From Singulisphaera acidiphila DSM 18658 (GTDB lineage: Bacteria; Planctomycetota; Planctomycetia; Isosphaerales; Isosphaeraceae), in contig NC_019892.1 of NCBI RefSeq assembly GCF_000242455.2, positions 7,822,744 to 7,886,743 of the forward strand: 64,000 nucleotides of DNA, in the 5' to 3' direction. Numbering within the stretch: position 1 is the stretch's first letter; each line of letters begins with the position of its first letter. The translations under genes and the position numbers were made by a program. Below, one piece after another: positions 12,141 through 24,466 of this stretch. Below the pieces are notes generated by a model, which saw nothing but the letters and a program-made list of their open reading frames with translations, ran no database searches and was not told the DNA's origin.

Positions 12141-12173
12141 AGAAACAGAAAGGACCCCTCGGGTGAGGGGTCC
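12141..12173 (-). terminator. Terminator-like hairpin inside the 16S-23S spacer
   Basis: On the transcribed strand, GGACCCCTC ACCC GAGGGGTCC forms a perfect 9-bp stem with a 4-nt loop, followed by TTTCTGTTTCT. It lies about 170 nt after the 3' end of 16S. It could be an attenuator overcome by boxA-dependent antitermination, a true terminator, or an RNA-processing stem; sequence alone does not decide. Confidence 0.5.
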
Positions 12174-12340
12174 CCTCATTGGGTCGATCGTGTTCGTGGT
12201 GAGAAAACCTTCGTGGGAAGCCGGCGTAAAAACCATCTGATCAAGGAGACGGTGCCGATGCGGCCCTTCTCGAATCGCGACCGTGACCGAAGCCACGTCC
12301 CTCGATTCTCAGAGCCGAGATTTTCTAAGAAAAATCCTTA

Positions 12341-13856
<1,516 letters not shown>

Positions 13857-14101
13857 GGTCGTCTCCCCTGCTCCGAAGAGCAATGAGAGCCGGTCCTCAC
13901 CTTCAAAAGGGTTGAGGAATTTGCTAACTGGTCGCAGCTCGAGTTCACCGGGGCACGCCCCTGCTCCCTCGTGCTGTTGGCTGTTGGATCCGTCTCCGTC
14001 GCGATTCGACCTCCAACCAAACGGGGTCGAGACGACTCAAACGGCTCCACGCCGGCTTCCCTCAAAGGTTCTCTTCAACCACAAGAACCACGATCGACCG
14101 G

Positions 14102-14118
14102 ATTGTCAAAGAACGAGC
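14102..14118 (-). promoter_or_regulatory. boxA-like antitermination site in the rRNA leader
   Basis: The minus strand reads GCTCGTTCTTTGACAAT. It resembles boxA and lies about 170 nt from the predicted transcription start and 245 nt before 16S, the usual place for the leader boxA. Confidence 0.55.
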
Positions 14119-14279
14119 GTGCTATCGAAGCGATTGGCCGGAGTGACTTGCCCTGGGGGCGTGTCACGCCGGCCGACTCTACCGACAACATCACGGCCCG
14201 CTGTTTCGGTGATCGGTTGCCCGTCCCAAGTCAGCCGGCCGTTTCGTTGTCACCCGTGGTGACACAGGCGACAGGGGAG

Positions 14280-14307
14280 ATAATACCCGGATCCGAACCG
14301 AAGTCAA
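14280..14307 (-). promoter_or_regulatory. Sigma-70 promoter of the rRNA operon
   Basis: On the minus strand TTGACT (14307-14302), a 16-nt spacer and TATTAT (14285-14280) form a good -35/-10 pair. It is followed about 6 nt later by a likely start near 14273, giving a leader of about 415 nt before 16S. Confidence 0.7.
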
Positions 14308-14546
14308 TCATTTGCTCGCGGTTCGTTCACGAAACTTACTTAAAGCCTGTGTGATAAGGATGTTATCGCCGAAAAATTTCTCGAGTCGAAGAGGGCATAA
14401 CCACGGACAAAGGGGAATCCATGCGACATCCTCATCTCACTCCAGATACCTGAAGTCAGGGAACTGACGCTCCCCGCTCGCCACTCTCTTAGGATATTAG
14501 GCGAGCGAGCTGGGGGTATTCGTCAGGCTCGAGATCGACATCCTCG

Positions 14547-15284
14547 TTAAGGCCCATCAACCTGCGGCCGCCAGCGGTACTGGCCACCACTGTCGCGGGC
14601 GATCCGTTGAAGCTGTTCGCCCCCGCTATCGTTGCTCAGATCGATGCAGTGGATCGGGATCTTCCGCCCGTTCTTACGGGCTATGGCCTCGACGGTTCCC
14701 TCGGGAAACTCGCCGTCGGAGAGCAGAAAGACAGCGTCGGGCCGCAGGGAGAGGGCCAGGCTCATTGCACCACGAGGGTCGGTCTCGCCGTCCGGTTCGA
14801 TCAGCCGGAGCCACTGAACCATCTGGCTCTTGGACGTGAGGTCGGCCGAGCGAGGCAAGTCGCCCGGCATCGGCACGACCTGATCGTTGTAGAAGACGAC
14901 CTTGAACCGCTGAGGATGTTGTAAGGCCAACACGCTCCGCCGCAACTCGCGTTTGGCGCGGATGAGGCGATCTTCGTCGATCATGCTCCCTGAGCAGTCG
15001 ACGACGTAGATGAACAACTGCCCCTTGGCACGAATCCCGAAAAAAGAGGTCTGCTTCCAAGGGGGAACTTCACGCCAGTCGTTCGCGTTGGGGTCGTATC
15101 GATCGTCTCCCGGCTTCTGAAGGAACTGTGACGATGTCTTCGAACCGGGCGCGTCGGCGGGAAGGATCTTGAGCTCAGCGTCACGCGCCTTCGATTTGGG
15201 TCTCTGGGCCGACGTTTCCGGTGTCCAGCGGGCCAGTGTGAGCGTCAAGGCAATCGCGGTGAGAAGCCAGGCTTGCCGATTCAT
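14547..15284 (-). CDS. Exported von Willebrand factor A domain protein
   Basis: The 245-residue protein starts with a signal peptide (MNRQAWLLTAIALTLTLARW, likely cut after TSA). A short linker leads into a VWA domain (about residues 85-240). The MIDAS metal site is visible as DCSGSM (about 96-101), then the TDPRGAM threonine/aspartate region and LLSDGEFPEG. VWA domains bind partner proteins through a bound divalent cation; here it would act outside the cytoplasmic membrane. It is divergent from the TerC-type gene, with about 250 bases between. The partner is not evident. Confidence 0.87.
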   Translation of the reverse strand: MNRQAWLLTAIALTLTLARWTPETSAQRPKSKARDAELKILPADAPGSKTSSQFLQKPGDDRYDPNANDWREVPPWKQTSFFGIRAKGQLFIYVVDCSGSMIDEDRLIRAKRELRRSVLALQHPQRFKVVFYNDQVVPMPGDLPRSADLTSKSQMVQWLRLIEPDGETDPRGAMSLALSLRPDAVFLLSDGEFPEGTVEAIARKNGRKIPIHCIDLSNDSGGEQLQRIARDSGGQYRWRPQVDGP

Positions 15285-15540
15285 CCGGCTTGTTCCTTGT
15301 TAAGGGCATTCCCCGACGGCCCCAGAAAATCTTCTGAATCTTAACACGAGCGCACCCGAATCACTTCAAGCCGGTTCGGGGTGGAGGGTCGCCCCCTCTC
15401 GTAAGATGTGATAGATTAGTCGTTTTGAGCGACCTGCCCACGACCTCTTGTCTCGTCGCCCCTACCATGCGACGCCCACCTGTCGATTGGCGCGGTCGGA
15501 AGGTGCCCCGCTCACCCCGCCGTTTCCTGGAGGCTCGCGG

Positions 15541-16341
15541 ATGGAATTCGTCTTGGAGAACCTGCCTCAAATTGCGGGAACGATTGTCGCACTCGTCTTC
15601 CTCGAAGGCTTGTTGAGCGCGGATAATGCATTGGTCTTGGCGGTCATGGTTCGCCATCTGCCCAAGCACGAGCAGAAGCGTGCGCTTCGCTACGGGATTT
15701 TCGGAGCGTTCGTGTTCCGCCTGATCGCGGTTCTCCTCTCAGCAGCGCTGCTCAGGTTCTGGCACTTCAAGGTGGCCGGCGGCCTTTATCTACTTTACCT
15801 GGCGATCTCGCATTTCACGACGAGTGAAGATGATCCCCACCTGGTGAAAACGTCCCGGTTCGGGAAGGGATTCTGGGCGACCGTGGTCGCGGTCGAATTT
15901 GCCGATATCGCGTTCTCGATTGACTCGATCGTCGCAGCGGTCGCCATGGCTCCCAAGCACTATCCGTCGTGGCTCCAGTTAACCATCGTCTACACGGGCG
16001 GGATCCTCGGCATCATCACGATGCGCTACGTTGCCGGCTATTTCATCATTCTCTTGGACAAGTTCAAGGGATTGGCGAGCGGTGCCTACTACCTCGTGGC
16101 CTGGATCGGGCTGAAACTCGTCGTTAGCGGCCTCCATACCGCCGGGACACTGAGTAAGGAAATGCCGGAATGGCTCTTTTGGGGAGGAATGCTCACCATC
16201 ATCGCCGCCTGCCTGCTCTATCAGCCTTCTCCAAAAAAATTGGGAACCGATCCGCTTGATGATGTTGTCGAAGTGGGCCAGGTGATCGAAGGCAACGATG
16301 GGCCGACTGACGACCCCTCGAACACCAGTCCATTGCAATAG
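15541..16341 (+). CDS. TerC/YkoY-family integral membrane protein
   Basis: The 266-residue protein has about seven or eight membrane segments. It carries the TerC signature acidic motifs LLSADNALVLAVMVRHLP near residue 20 and EFADIAFSIDSIVA near residue 120. These acidic residues are thought to bind metal; the family is linked to manganese export, tellurite resistance and metal loading of exported enzymes. The start is ATG 15541 with TGGAGG upstream; a longer in-frame start at 15448 would add 31 residues of low-similarity sequence. No yybP-ykoY riboswitch was recognised in the upstream region. The C-terminal tail is acidic and cytoplasmic. Confidence 0.9.
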   Translation: MEFVLENLPQIAGTIVALVFLEGLLSADNALVLAVMVRHLPKHEQKRALRYGIFGAFVFRLIAVLLSAALLRFWHFKVAGGLYLLYLAISHFTTSEDDPHLVKTSRFGKGFWATVVAVEFADIAFSIDSIVAAVAMAPKHYPSWLQLTIVYTGGILGIITMRYVAGYFIILLDKFKGLASGAYYLVAWIGLKLVVSGLHTAGTLSKEMPEWLFWGGMLTIIAACLLYQPSPKKLGTDPLDDVVEVGQVIEGNDGPTDDPSNTSPLQ

Positions 16342-16526
16342 AAGAAGTGGTGGGAATCACCGGGTTGGAGCGACCTCGTTCCGTGGTCTCCACACCACCA
16401 ACCAAGGTCGACGACCGTTCATAGTCATCACGACCTGCTGGCTGCGGGCAGGATAGACGAACGAATCGCGACTCTGCTACTGTGATCGGTTGAGCAAGGC
16501 GACTTCATTCTCGAGGGACGCAAGCG

Positions 16527-18767
16527 ATGGCGGTGGTTGAACCGTATGCTCCTTGTCCGTGCGGAAGCGGCCAAAAATTCAAGTGGTGCTGCCACAAGGT
16601 GGAGAACCAGGCCGAACGGGCCCAGCGTCTCTTCGAAAGTGGGCAGGTTGAGGCCGCGGTCCAGGTTCTGGACGAGGGGCTCCGGAAGGAACCCGATAAC
16701 GCGTGGCTCTTAACCCGTAAAGCCCTCTATCAGGTTCGCCTCGGACAATCCGACTCGGCCAAGGCGTCGCTCCGACTTGTTCTCAGAAAGAACCCGAAGC
16801 ATTTCGGAGCGATGACGCTTCTCTCCCGCCTGGTAATCGCGACCGAAGGACCTTCCGAGGGCTGTCTTCAGCTCCAGCAAATCCTCTCGGCGTTCCCGGC
16901 CACCGAGATCCCGGCGCTGGCTCCCTTGGTGAGTTTCGTCGCCTCCTCCCTGGTCCGGTTCACCCAGTATCCGGCGGCGATCAGGCATTTCAGCCTGGCG
17001 ATCGTCCTCGGATCACCGGCGGAGGAGATCGCTCAAAACATCGGGGCGATCCAACGCGACGTCTCGATCTCGCCCTGGCTCAAGAATTCGGATGAGCTGG
17101 CTCCGGCCCCAGAGAGCCTGTCCGAATCAACCCTGGAACGGTTCAACGAGGCGTTGGACTGGGCCGACGGGGGACTCTGGTCTGCAGCCGCCTCGGCCTT
17201 TGAAGTCCTCTCGGAAGAGAAGGGGGCCAGTCTCGAAGCCGACCGGAACGCCGGGTTGTGCCGCCTCTGGATCGCCGACGATGATGGGGCCGTCGAAGGC
17301 CTGCGCCGCGCGATCGTACGGATGGGCAACACGGACGAGGCGGTCGATCTCGAAGCCCTCTGCCAGCAGCTCGACACGATCGAAACCGACGATCAGGTGG
17401 AGCAAGTCCAGTTGATCTGGCCGGTCAGCGACCAAGACCGGTTGCTCAAGGCGCTCCGCAACGATCCCTCCATCGACGAAGGCGACACGGGGCCGATCGA
17501 TCCCGAGGCCCCTGAATCACCCGTGGTCGTGAATTTCGGCTTCCTCGATCGTCCCAAGCTCCAGACCAAGAACGGCCTGAAGCCTGGGGACGTCCCCCTC
17601 TTCGTCGGCCGCATCTTCGTTGGCCAGGAAATCGCCGGGATCGAAACGTACGACGACGGCCGACTCGACGGCCTTGTCGAACGATTCACCACACTGGCGG
17701 AAGGGGGCATTCGCCCCGCGCATCCCAAAACGAAGGTGATCAACAAGGTTGGGAAAGCCGGCCTGGCGCTCTCGTGGGAGTGGCGTCTCCCCGACGACAT
17801 CGATAGCGATGAGCGAGCCCGGCTCGAACAGGAGCAGGGTGCGGCCTTGATCCGCGAGGTCTGGCCCAAAACGCCGATGGCCTACCTGGGTGGCCGAACC
17901 CCTCAGGAGGCCGCGAAGGCAGGCGACGCGGTCGTCCCGCTTCGCGCCGCACTGTTCCAACTGGAGTCCATTCGAACCCACTGGCGAGACTCCGTCGACT
18001 TCGCCGCCCTCCGCTCGAGTCTCGGCATTCAACCCGAGCCGGAGATCGATCCGGAGACGGTCGAGATCGAGACCGTCCACCTGTCGCGACTCAACCTGAT
18101 CCCTGCCGAGCGGCTCGACGACGATCGGTTGACGGCGCTCTACTGGCGGGCCAGACAATTTGCCCTCGATGCGGTTGTCGAGAAGACCGCTCGCGTCCTG
18201 GTCGAGCGCCCCGACCTTTGGGAAAAAGCCAAGGTCGAGTCCTTCTCCCTCTTCTCCGACCTTGCCTTGCTCGTCGCCGGCAACGGCAAGCCGGACGAAG
18301 CCTTCGAGTGGGTCCGCAAGGGGCGCCAGGCCGATCCCGCCGCGAAGCGGGCCGCTTACGCACCGATGTGGGACATGGTCGAGGTCCGGATCAAGGCCCG
18401 GGAAAAATCTCCCGAAGCCTGGGTGCCCGACCTGGCGGTGGTCCTCGAGCGTTATGCCGGCAATCCCGAATCCACCCAAGCCGTTATGCTCAACCTGCTT
18501 GAGATGGGACTCGTCCGGCTCACGCCCAACCCCGACAAGCAGGGCGACTTCCTTCTCGACTCGCGTCCGCTCCAGATGCTCATGGCCGAGTACGGACCGA
18601 GGGTCACCACGGCCTCGGGCCGACTGGGAGTCTCGGCAACCAAGGGAGAGATCTGGACCCCCGACAAAGCCACGGGAGGCGGCGGCGGACTCTGGACGCC
18701 CGGATCGGGATCCGCGAGCGCGGCTGAGGGAGGCGACAAGCCCAAGCTGATCATCCCCGGCCGCTAA
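16527..18767 (+). CDS. TPR protein with N-terminal SEC-C zinc motif
   Basis: The 746-residue protein opens with a SEC-C motif (CPCGSGQKFKWCCH, residues about 8-21), a zinc knuckle best known from SecA tails. A tetratricopeptide region follows (about 25-290; e.g. LFESGQVEAAVQVLDEGLRK). A central domain holds KLQTKNGLKPGDVPLFVGRI, and a second helical-repeat region runs from about 540 to 690. The tail is Gly-rich. SEC-C/TPR proteins are usually scaffolds; no catalytic site is visible. GAGGGA lies 9 nt before the ATG. The next gene encodes a protein with the same C-terminal layout (see there). Confidence 0.82.
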   Translation: MAVVEPYAPCPCGSGQKFKWCCHKVENQAERAQRLFESGQVEAAVQVLDEGLRKEPDNAWLLTRKALYQVRLGQSDSAKASLRLVLRKNPKHFGAMTLLSRLVIATEGPSEGCLQLQQILSAFPATEIPALAPLVSFVASSLVRFTQYPAAIRHFSLAIVLGSPAEEIAQNIGAIQRDVSISPWLKNSDELAPAPESLSESTLERFNEALDWADGGLWSAAASAFEVLSEEKGASLEADRNAGLCRLWIADDDGAVEGLRRAIVRMGNTDEAVDLEALCQQLDTIETDDQVEQVQLIWPVSDQDRLLKALRNDPSIDEGDTGPIDPEAPESPVVVNFGFLDRPKLQTKNGLKPGDVPLFVGRIFVGQEIAGIETYDDGRLDGLVERFTTLAEGGIRPAHPKTKVINKVGKAGLALSWEWRLPDDIDSDERARLEQEQGAALIREVWPKTPMAYLGGRTPQEAAKAGDAVVPLRAALFQLESIRTHWRDSVDFAALRSSLGIQPEPEIDPETVEIETVHLSRLNLIPAERLDDDRLTALYWRARQFALDAVVEKTARVLVERPDLWEKAKVESFSLFSDLALLVAGNGKPDEAFEWVRKGRQADPAAKRAAYAPMWDMVEVRIKAREKSPEAWVPDLAVVLERYAGNPESTQAVMLNLLEMGLVRLTPNPDKQGDFLLDSRPLQMLMAEYGPRVTTASGRLGVSATKGEIWTPDKATGGGGGLWTPGSGSASAAEGGDKPKLIIPGR

Positions 18768-18897
18768 CTCTTGCCGGATCCGTCGTCCTGAATAGGATAC
18801 TCTTCGTCGCAACACGTCCCCGTCCTCGGCCCGTTTGGGTCGGGGCGGGGCGACTGTCATAAGTCGGGCGCGTTTGGCCCGTGGATGCGCAAGCTTT

Positions 18898-20736
18898 ATG
18901 CTGCCGTTTGAAGGTCCGATCATCCTCAAAAGGGAACCGACCGAAGTGTCTGAAACGTCTGGCCAAGATCAAGCCCCGACCTCGACTGACACGAACCGGG
19001 CGCTCACCTTGGTTCACGAAGGCTGGAACCATCTCCAACTCCAGCGACCTCTGGCGGCCTGGGCGGCCTGGCAGCGTGCGCTCCGGTTCGTTCCCGAGTT
19101 TCCTCAGGCACTGGAAGCCCTGGCACGCCTGGAATCGGCGTCCGACCTACCGGTGGCTGCTCGCGTCGAACATCGGTTCCAGGCCCCCGACGATCCCGAG
19201 AAACGCTTGCGGTGGGATGCCTTGATCCGGGGAGGAGACCTCGAGGATCTGGCCAAGGCCGCCGACCTCTTCGCCTCGCTCTCCATCGACGACCCGACCG
19301 ATGTGGCAGCCTGGTTCAACCGCGCTCTCTGCCTGGCCTGGATCGGCCGCAACGGAGAGGCGATCTCTTGCCTCGACCGCGTGGTGCAACTCCGAACGGC
19401 CGACGATCCCGAGAAAGCGGTCTCCGCCTGGACGCTCGCCGAGGTTCTCCGACAAGGAGCGGGCGCCGAGACTTTGGCCGACGACCTTCGCTTCGCCTGG
19501 GTCGTCCCCTGGTCAGACGCAGATACGCCCCGCCTCATCAATGCCTGTCCGACGCTTCAGAAAAAACCGAGCCCGCGCGACCCCGTCTCGGGCGTTCCTC
19601 AGTTCCCCGACGCCCAGGTTTACGAGTGGCTCGATCGGCCGATGCCCGAGCCTGCCTCATGGCTCGCGCTCTCCGACGTTCCGCGGGTCTTGGCCACGGT
19701 CATCATCACACCGCAATCGCTCCGACTTTCGAGTCCCGATCCATTGGCTCTCGAGCAGGTCCGCGAGCCACTGCTCCACGCGATTGGCGACCTCGAGCGG
19801 GCGATCGTCCGCGAGGCCGCTCCCCTGCCCCTCCCACTAGCCGATGCGGCGGTCTGGACCTTTCGCCGGCCTGAGGCGCTCGATGACGAGACCGAGGGCC
19901 GGCTCGCACGCGAGGCCGTGGAGCACTTTTATGAGGATCTCTGGATCCACCTGCCCCGCCACGGTCTCGGCGAACTGAGCCCCCTCCAGGCGAGTCGAGC
20001 TGCCAAGGCAGGCGACCCGGTCGCACGGACTCGGCTCTCGGCGGTGGTCCGCATGCGTGAGCAACTCGGGGCCCGGCCTCGAACCGCGATCCTCTACCAA
20101 GGCTACCCTTTCGATCGCCTTCGCCGCCGGCTCGGACTGGAACTCGACACGCCCGCTTCGGTTGATTCCGAGGACGCCGCCTGCATGAGCGAGGACGAAC
20201 TCGACCGCCTGGAGCTCGACCCTCTGACCGTGCCCAGCCTGGCCGAGGCCTATCTCTCCGCCGCGGCGCTGGGCGACGATCGCCGGACCGCGCGGATCGC
20301 AGCGCACCTGGTCAAAGCTCCCGGCATGGAAACGTCCCGCGTGGTGAATCCGGACCTGTTCGCCGTCCTGGTCCGGGAAGCACTCCGGGTCGACAACCCA
20401 GGGGACGCCCTGCAATGGCTCGAACGCGGCCAAGCCACTCACGGCGGCCGCGATCGCCGGACCTATGAAATCTGGAAGGCGGAGATCCATGCGCGCACCG
20501 GCGACCCCGACGCCGCCCTCGCCCAGTATCAGGCCATGCTCAGTGACGGGGGCCTCGAAACGTCGCAGCTTCTTGACGCCGTCGAAGACCTGCTGATGAA
20601 CGGCCATGCCGAACATGCCCGCCCGCTCCTCGAGCGAGCGCATGAGCAGGCCGGTCACGAAGGCGATCCCCTCAACATCGAACGCGCCCGGAACCTAGCC
20701 CGGGAAGAGACGCCGGACGCCTCGGCTCACGGATGA
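18898..20736 (+). CDS. TPR-repeat protein, paralogue of the preceding SEC-C protein
   Basis: About 612 residues. TPR-like helices (LVHEGWNHLQLQRPLAAW, ALRFVPEFPQALEALARL, WFNRALCLAWIGRNGEAISC) lead into a middle and end that match the preceding protein in order. Compare RAAKAGDPVARTRLSAVV with EAAKAGDAVVPLRAALFQ, and the late GDALQWLERGQ with DEAFEWVRKGR. It lacks the SEC-C motif. The start is uncertain: ATG 18898 is used here; TTG 18835 is longer and GTG 18946 shorter, and none has a strong ribosome site. It is a probable scaffold or regulatory protein of unknown role, and is followed closely by hisI. Confidence 0.75.
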   Translation: MLPFEGPIILKREPTEVSETSGQDQAPTSTDTNRALTLVHEGWNHLQLQRPLAAWAAWQRALRFVPEFPQALEALARLESASDLPVAARVEHRFQAPDDPEKRLRWDALIRGGDLEDLAKAADLFASLSIDDPTDVAAWFNRALCLAWIGRNGEAISCLDRVVQLRTADDPEKAVSAWTLAEVLRQGAGAETLADDLRFAWVVPWSDADTPRLINACPTLQKKPSPRDPVSGVPQFPDAQVYEWLDRPMPEPASWLALSDVPRVLATVIITPQSLRLSSPDPLALEQVREPLLHAIGDLERAIVREAAPLPLPLADAAVWTFRRPEALDDETEGRLAREAVEHFYEDLWIHLPRHGLGELSPLQASRAAKAGDPVARTRLSAVVRMREQLGARPRTAILYQGYPFDRLRRRLGLELDTPASVDSEDAACMSEDELDRLELDPLTVPSLAEAYLSAAALGDDRRTARIAAHLVKAPGMETSRVVNPDLFAVLVREALRVDNPGDALQWLERGQATHGGRDRRTYEIWKAEIHARTGDPDAALAQYQAMLSDGGLETSQLLDAVEDLLMNGHAEHARPLLERAHEQAGHEGDPLNIERARNLAREETPDASAHG

Positions 20737-20801
20737 GGGACCCCGAATGTCGTATTTCGGAACCGGCCCTCAATTTTCCCTCACGACTTGCAGCTCTTGC
20801 C

Positions 20802-21236
20802 ATGAGTTCCCACGAAACCGATCTGCTCTCGACTCTCAAATGGACGTCCGACGGCCTGATCCCGGCGATCGTCCAGGATGCCGAGAGCCACGAAGTCCTC
20901 ATGATGGCCTGGATGAACGTCGAGGCACTCCGGCAAACCCTCGCGACCGGTCAGACCCATTTCTATTCGCGGTCGCGACGCGCGGCGTGGCACAAGGGAG
21001 GGACCTCGGGGCACGTGCAACACGTTGAGTCGGTCCAGATCGATTGTGACGCCGACGTGGTCCTCATCAAGGCCCGCCAGGTCGGAGGAGCCTGCCACGA
21101 AGGCTATCACTCCTGCTTCTTCCGCCGCCTCAATCCGGACGGCACCCTCGAAATCATCGATTCGCCCGTGTTTGAGAAAACGTCGGTTTACGGAACCCAA
21201 CCCGAAGCCCACAGCCCGACCGGCCGAAGTGAGTAA
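20802..21236 (+). CDS. hisI: Phosphoribosyl-AMP cyclohydrolase
   Basis: HisI opens the adenine ring of phosphoribosyl-AMP in histidine synthesis, a zinc-dependent cytoplasmic step. The 144-residue protein has the expected length for the single-domain form. Signature stretches are MMAWMNVEALRQTL, HFYSRSRRAAWHKGGTSGH, the magnesium-site region DCDADVVL and the zinc ligands in ACHEGYHSCFFR. ATG 20802 gives a normal N-terminus. An ATG at 20733 overlaps the preceding stop (ATGA) and would add 23 residues without family character, but its coupling makes co-transcription with the TPR gene plausible. No other his genes are in the window. Confidence 0.93.
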   Translation: MSSHETDLLSTLKWTSDGLIPAIVQDAESHEVLMMAWMNVEALRQTLATGQTHFYSRSRRAAWHKGGTSGHVQHVESVQIDCDADVVLIKARQVGGACHEGYHSCFFRRLNPDGTLEIIDSPVFEKTSVYGTQPEAHSPTGRSE

Positions 21237-21514
21237 GAGCAACCGGGAGGTGATGTGAGGCGAGTTCTCGGGTACGGGAGTCTTCGGAGAGTCGTCTTCA
21301 GCCCGCCACCATCCATCAAGGGACGGCTGGCGAGAGCCTTCCCTCCAAGATAACAGGCGCTCAGTATTCCGACGGTCTCCAACCCTCAGACAAGCGACGA
21401 TGCAAAGCGACCGGGTGCGACTCACGCGCGAAGCGTCTTCCCCGGGATGGCTTTCGGACAGTAGACTATGTTCTCTTTGGTTCCCGTCTGGCTTGAAGCG
21501 AAGGACCTGGTGCG

Positions 21515-22672
21515 ATGCAGAAGCCGCGATTGATGACTCCGGGACCGTCCTCGGTGCCCGAAGATGTGCTGCTCGAGTTGGCCCGTCCCGTGATCCATCA
21601 CCGCTCGGCCGAGGCCAAGCAGGTGATCGTGGAAGTGGCGGCCGGCTTGAAAGAGGTCTTTCAGACTCAAAACGACGTTCTGATCCTGACGGCCTCCGGT
21701 ACGGGAGCCATGGAGGCGGCCGCGGTCAACTCGGTCCCGCCGGGCAGCAAAGCGTTGGTGCTCAACGCCGGCCACTTCGCAGCGCGTTGGGCCGACATCT
21801 GCAAGGCGTTCGGGATCAACGCGGTCATGCTCGATACCGAGTGGGGCCAGCCTGTCGACCCTGCCCAAGTCGCCGAAGCGCTCAAACAGCACCCGGACAC
21901 CGCTTGCGTGATGGGCACGCTCAGTGAGACGTCCACCGGCACCGGTCACCCGATCGAAGCGATCGGCAAGATCGTGGCCCAAACGCCGGCCTTGTTCGCC
22001 GTGGACGGAATCTCAGGGGTCGGCGCGATGGAGTGCCGCCCAGACGCCTGGGGCATCGACCTGCTCTGCGCCGGCTCGCAGAAGGCCCTCATGCTGCCGC
22101 CGGGCCTCGCCTTCATCTCGGTCAGCCCCAAGGCCTGGGCCAAGATCGACGCGTTCGACTCGAAGAGCTTCTACTTCAACCTGAAGTCGGCTCGCAAGAA
22201 GATGAAAGAGTTCGACACGCCGTACACCCCGGCCCACACTCTGATCCTTGCCCTTCGCACCTCGTTGCGACGGATCAAGGAAGAGGGCATCGAGAATGTC
22301 TGGACCCGGCATCGACTGATGAGCGAGGCCTGCCAGGCTGGCGTTCGGGCCCTCGGCCTCGAATTGTTCAGCTCCCGCCCCGCCGAAGGGCTCACCGCCT
22401 TCCGCGTTCCGGAAGGGCTCAAGGATGGCGACATCCGCAAGGGGCTGGTGGACCGCTTCGGTGTGACGACCGTCGGTGGCCAGGGCAAGATCAAGGGCCA
22501 GATCATCCGGATCGGGCACATGGGCTACACCGACGAGATCGACGTCGTCGCCGGTCTGGCAGCCCTGGAATTGGTCCTTCACAACCTCGGCTACAAACTC
22601 ACGCCAGGCGCTGCGGTGACCGCCGCGCAGCAGGTGATTCTCGGGCACAAACCCGCCGCCGTCAGCAAATAA
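21515..22672 (+). CDS. Class V aminotransferase (serine-pyruvate/alanine-glyoxylate type), probable serine pathway
   Basis: The 385-residue PLP enzyme has a typical N-terminus (LMTPGPSSVPEDV). The phosphate-binding turn is TASGTGAMEAA, the PLP aspartate lies in LFAVDGISGVGAME, and the Schiff-base lysine is in CAGSQKALMLPPGL (about residue 190). The late GGQGKIKGQIIRIGHMGY is also typical. Members convert between serine, alanine, glyoxylate and hydroxypyruvate or phosphohydroxypyruvate. Because serA follows 75 bases downstream, this enzyme probably does the transamination step in serine synthesis in place of a classic SerC; that is inference from context. Confidence 0.9.
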   Translation: MQKPRLMTPGPSSVPEDVLLELARPVIHHRSAEAKQVIVEVAAGLKEVFQTQNDVLILTASGTGAMEAAAVNSVPPGSKALVLNAGHFAARWADICKAFGINAVMLDTEWGQPVDPAQVAEALKQHPDTACVMGTLSETSTGTGHPIEAIGKIVAQTPALFAVDGISGVGAMECRPDAWGIDLLCAGSQKALMLPPGLAFISVSPKAWAKIDAFDSKSFYFNLKSARKKMKEFDTPYTPAHTLILALRTSLRRIKEEGIENVWTRHRLMSEACQAGVRALGLELFSSRPAEGLTAFRVPEGLKDGDIRKGLVDRFGVTTVGGQGKIKGQIIRIGHMGYTDEIDVVAGLAALELVLHNLGYKLTPGAAVTAAQQVILGHKPAAVSK

Positions 22673-22681
22673 TGATCCAAG

Positions 22682-22727
22682 GGGCGTGGGTGACACGCCA
22701 ACCTTTGTTTGCGTGTCTCACACGCCC
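22682..22727 (+). promoter_or_regulatory. Stable hairpin between the aminotransferase gene and serA
   Basis: GGGCGTGGGTGACACGC (22682-22698) pairs with 22711-22727 at 15 of 17 positions across a 12-nt loop (CAACCTTTGTTT). It ends about 20 nt before the serA start. There is no T-run, so it is more likely a processing or stability element or a translational control element than a terminator. Confidence 0.45.
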
Positions 22728-22747
22728 GACCATCGGAGTGTTTGAAG

Positions 22748-24376
<1,629 letters not shown>

Positions 24377-24416
24377 TCTTTTCCAAAAGGCGAGCGAAAC
24401 CAGAGAATCCGTACAC

Positions 24417-24454
24417 GGACCATCGTGGGTCGTATCAACGACCCACGATGGTCC
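24417..24454. terminator. Terminator hairpin between convergent serA and aldehyde dehydrogenase genes
   Basis: GGACCATCGTGGGTCG (24417-24432) pairs perfectly with 24439-24454 across a 6-nt loop (TATCAA). GGTTTCGTT follows on the plus strand. It lies between two convergent genes and could serve both. Confidence 0.8.
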
Positions 24455-24466
24455 GGTTTCGTTCCA

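Noticed and set aside
11717..12340. Spacer tRNA-Ile or tRNA-Ala
   Set aside because: No T-loop (GGTTCGAATCC type) or acceptor-stem pairing is present on either strand.
15300..15540. Possible yybP-ykoY manganese riboswitch before the TerC/YkoY-like gene
   Set aside because: The family often has one, but the conserved core sequences were not found in this interval.
17517..18929. 470-codon minus-strand open frame
   Set aside because: Shadow of the SEC-C/TPR gene, without a ribosome site or recognisable sequence.
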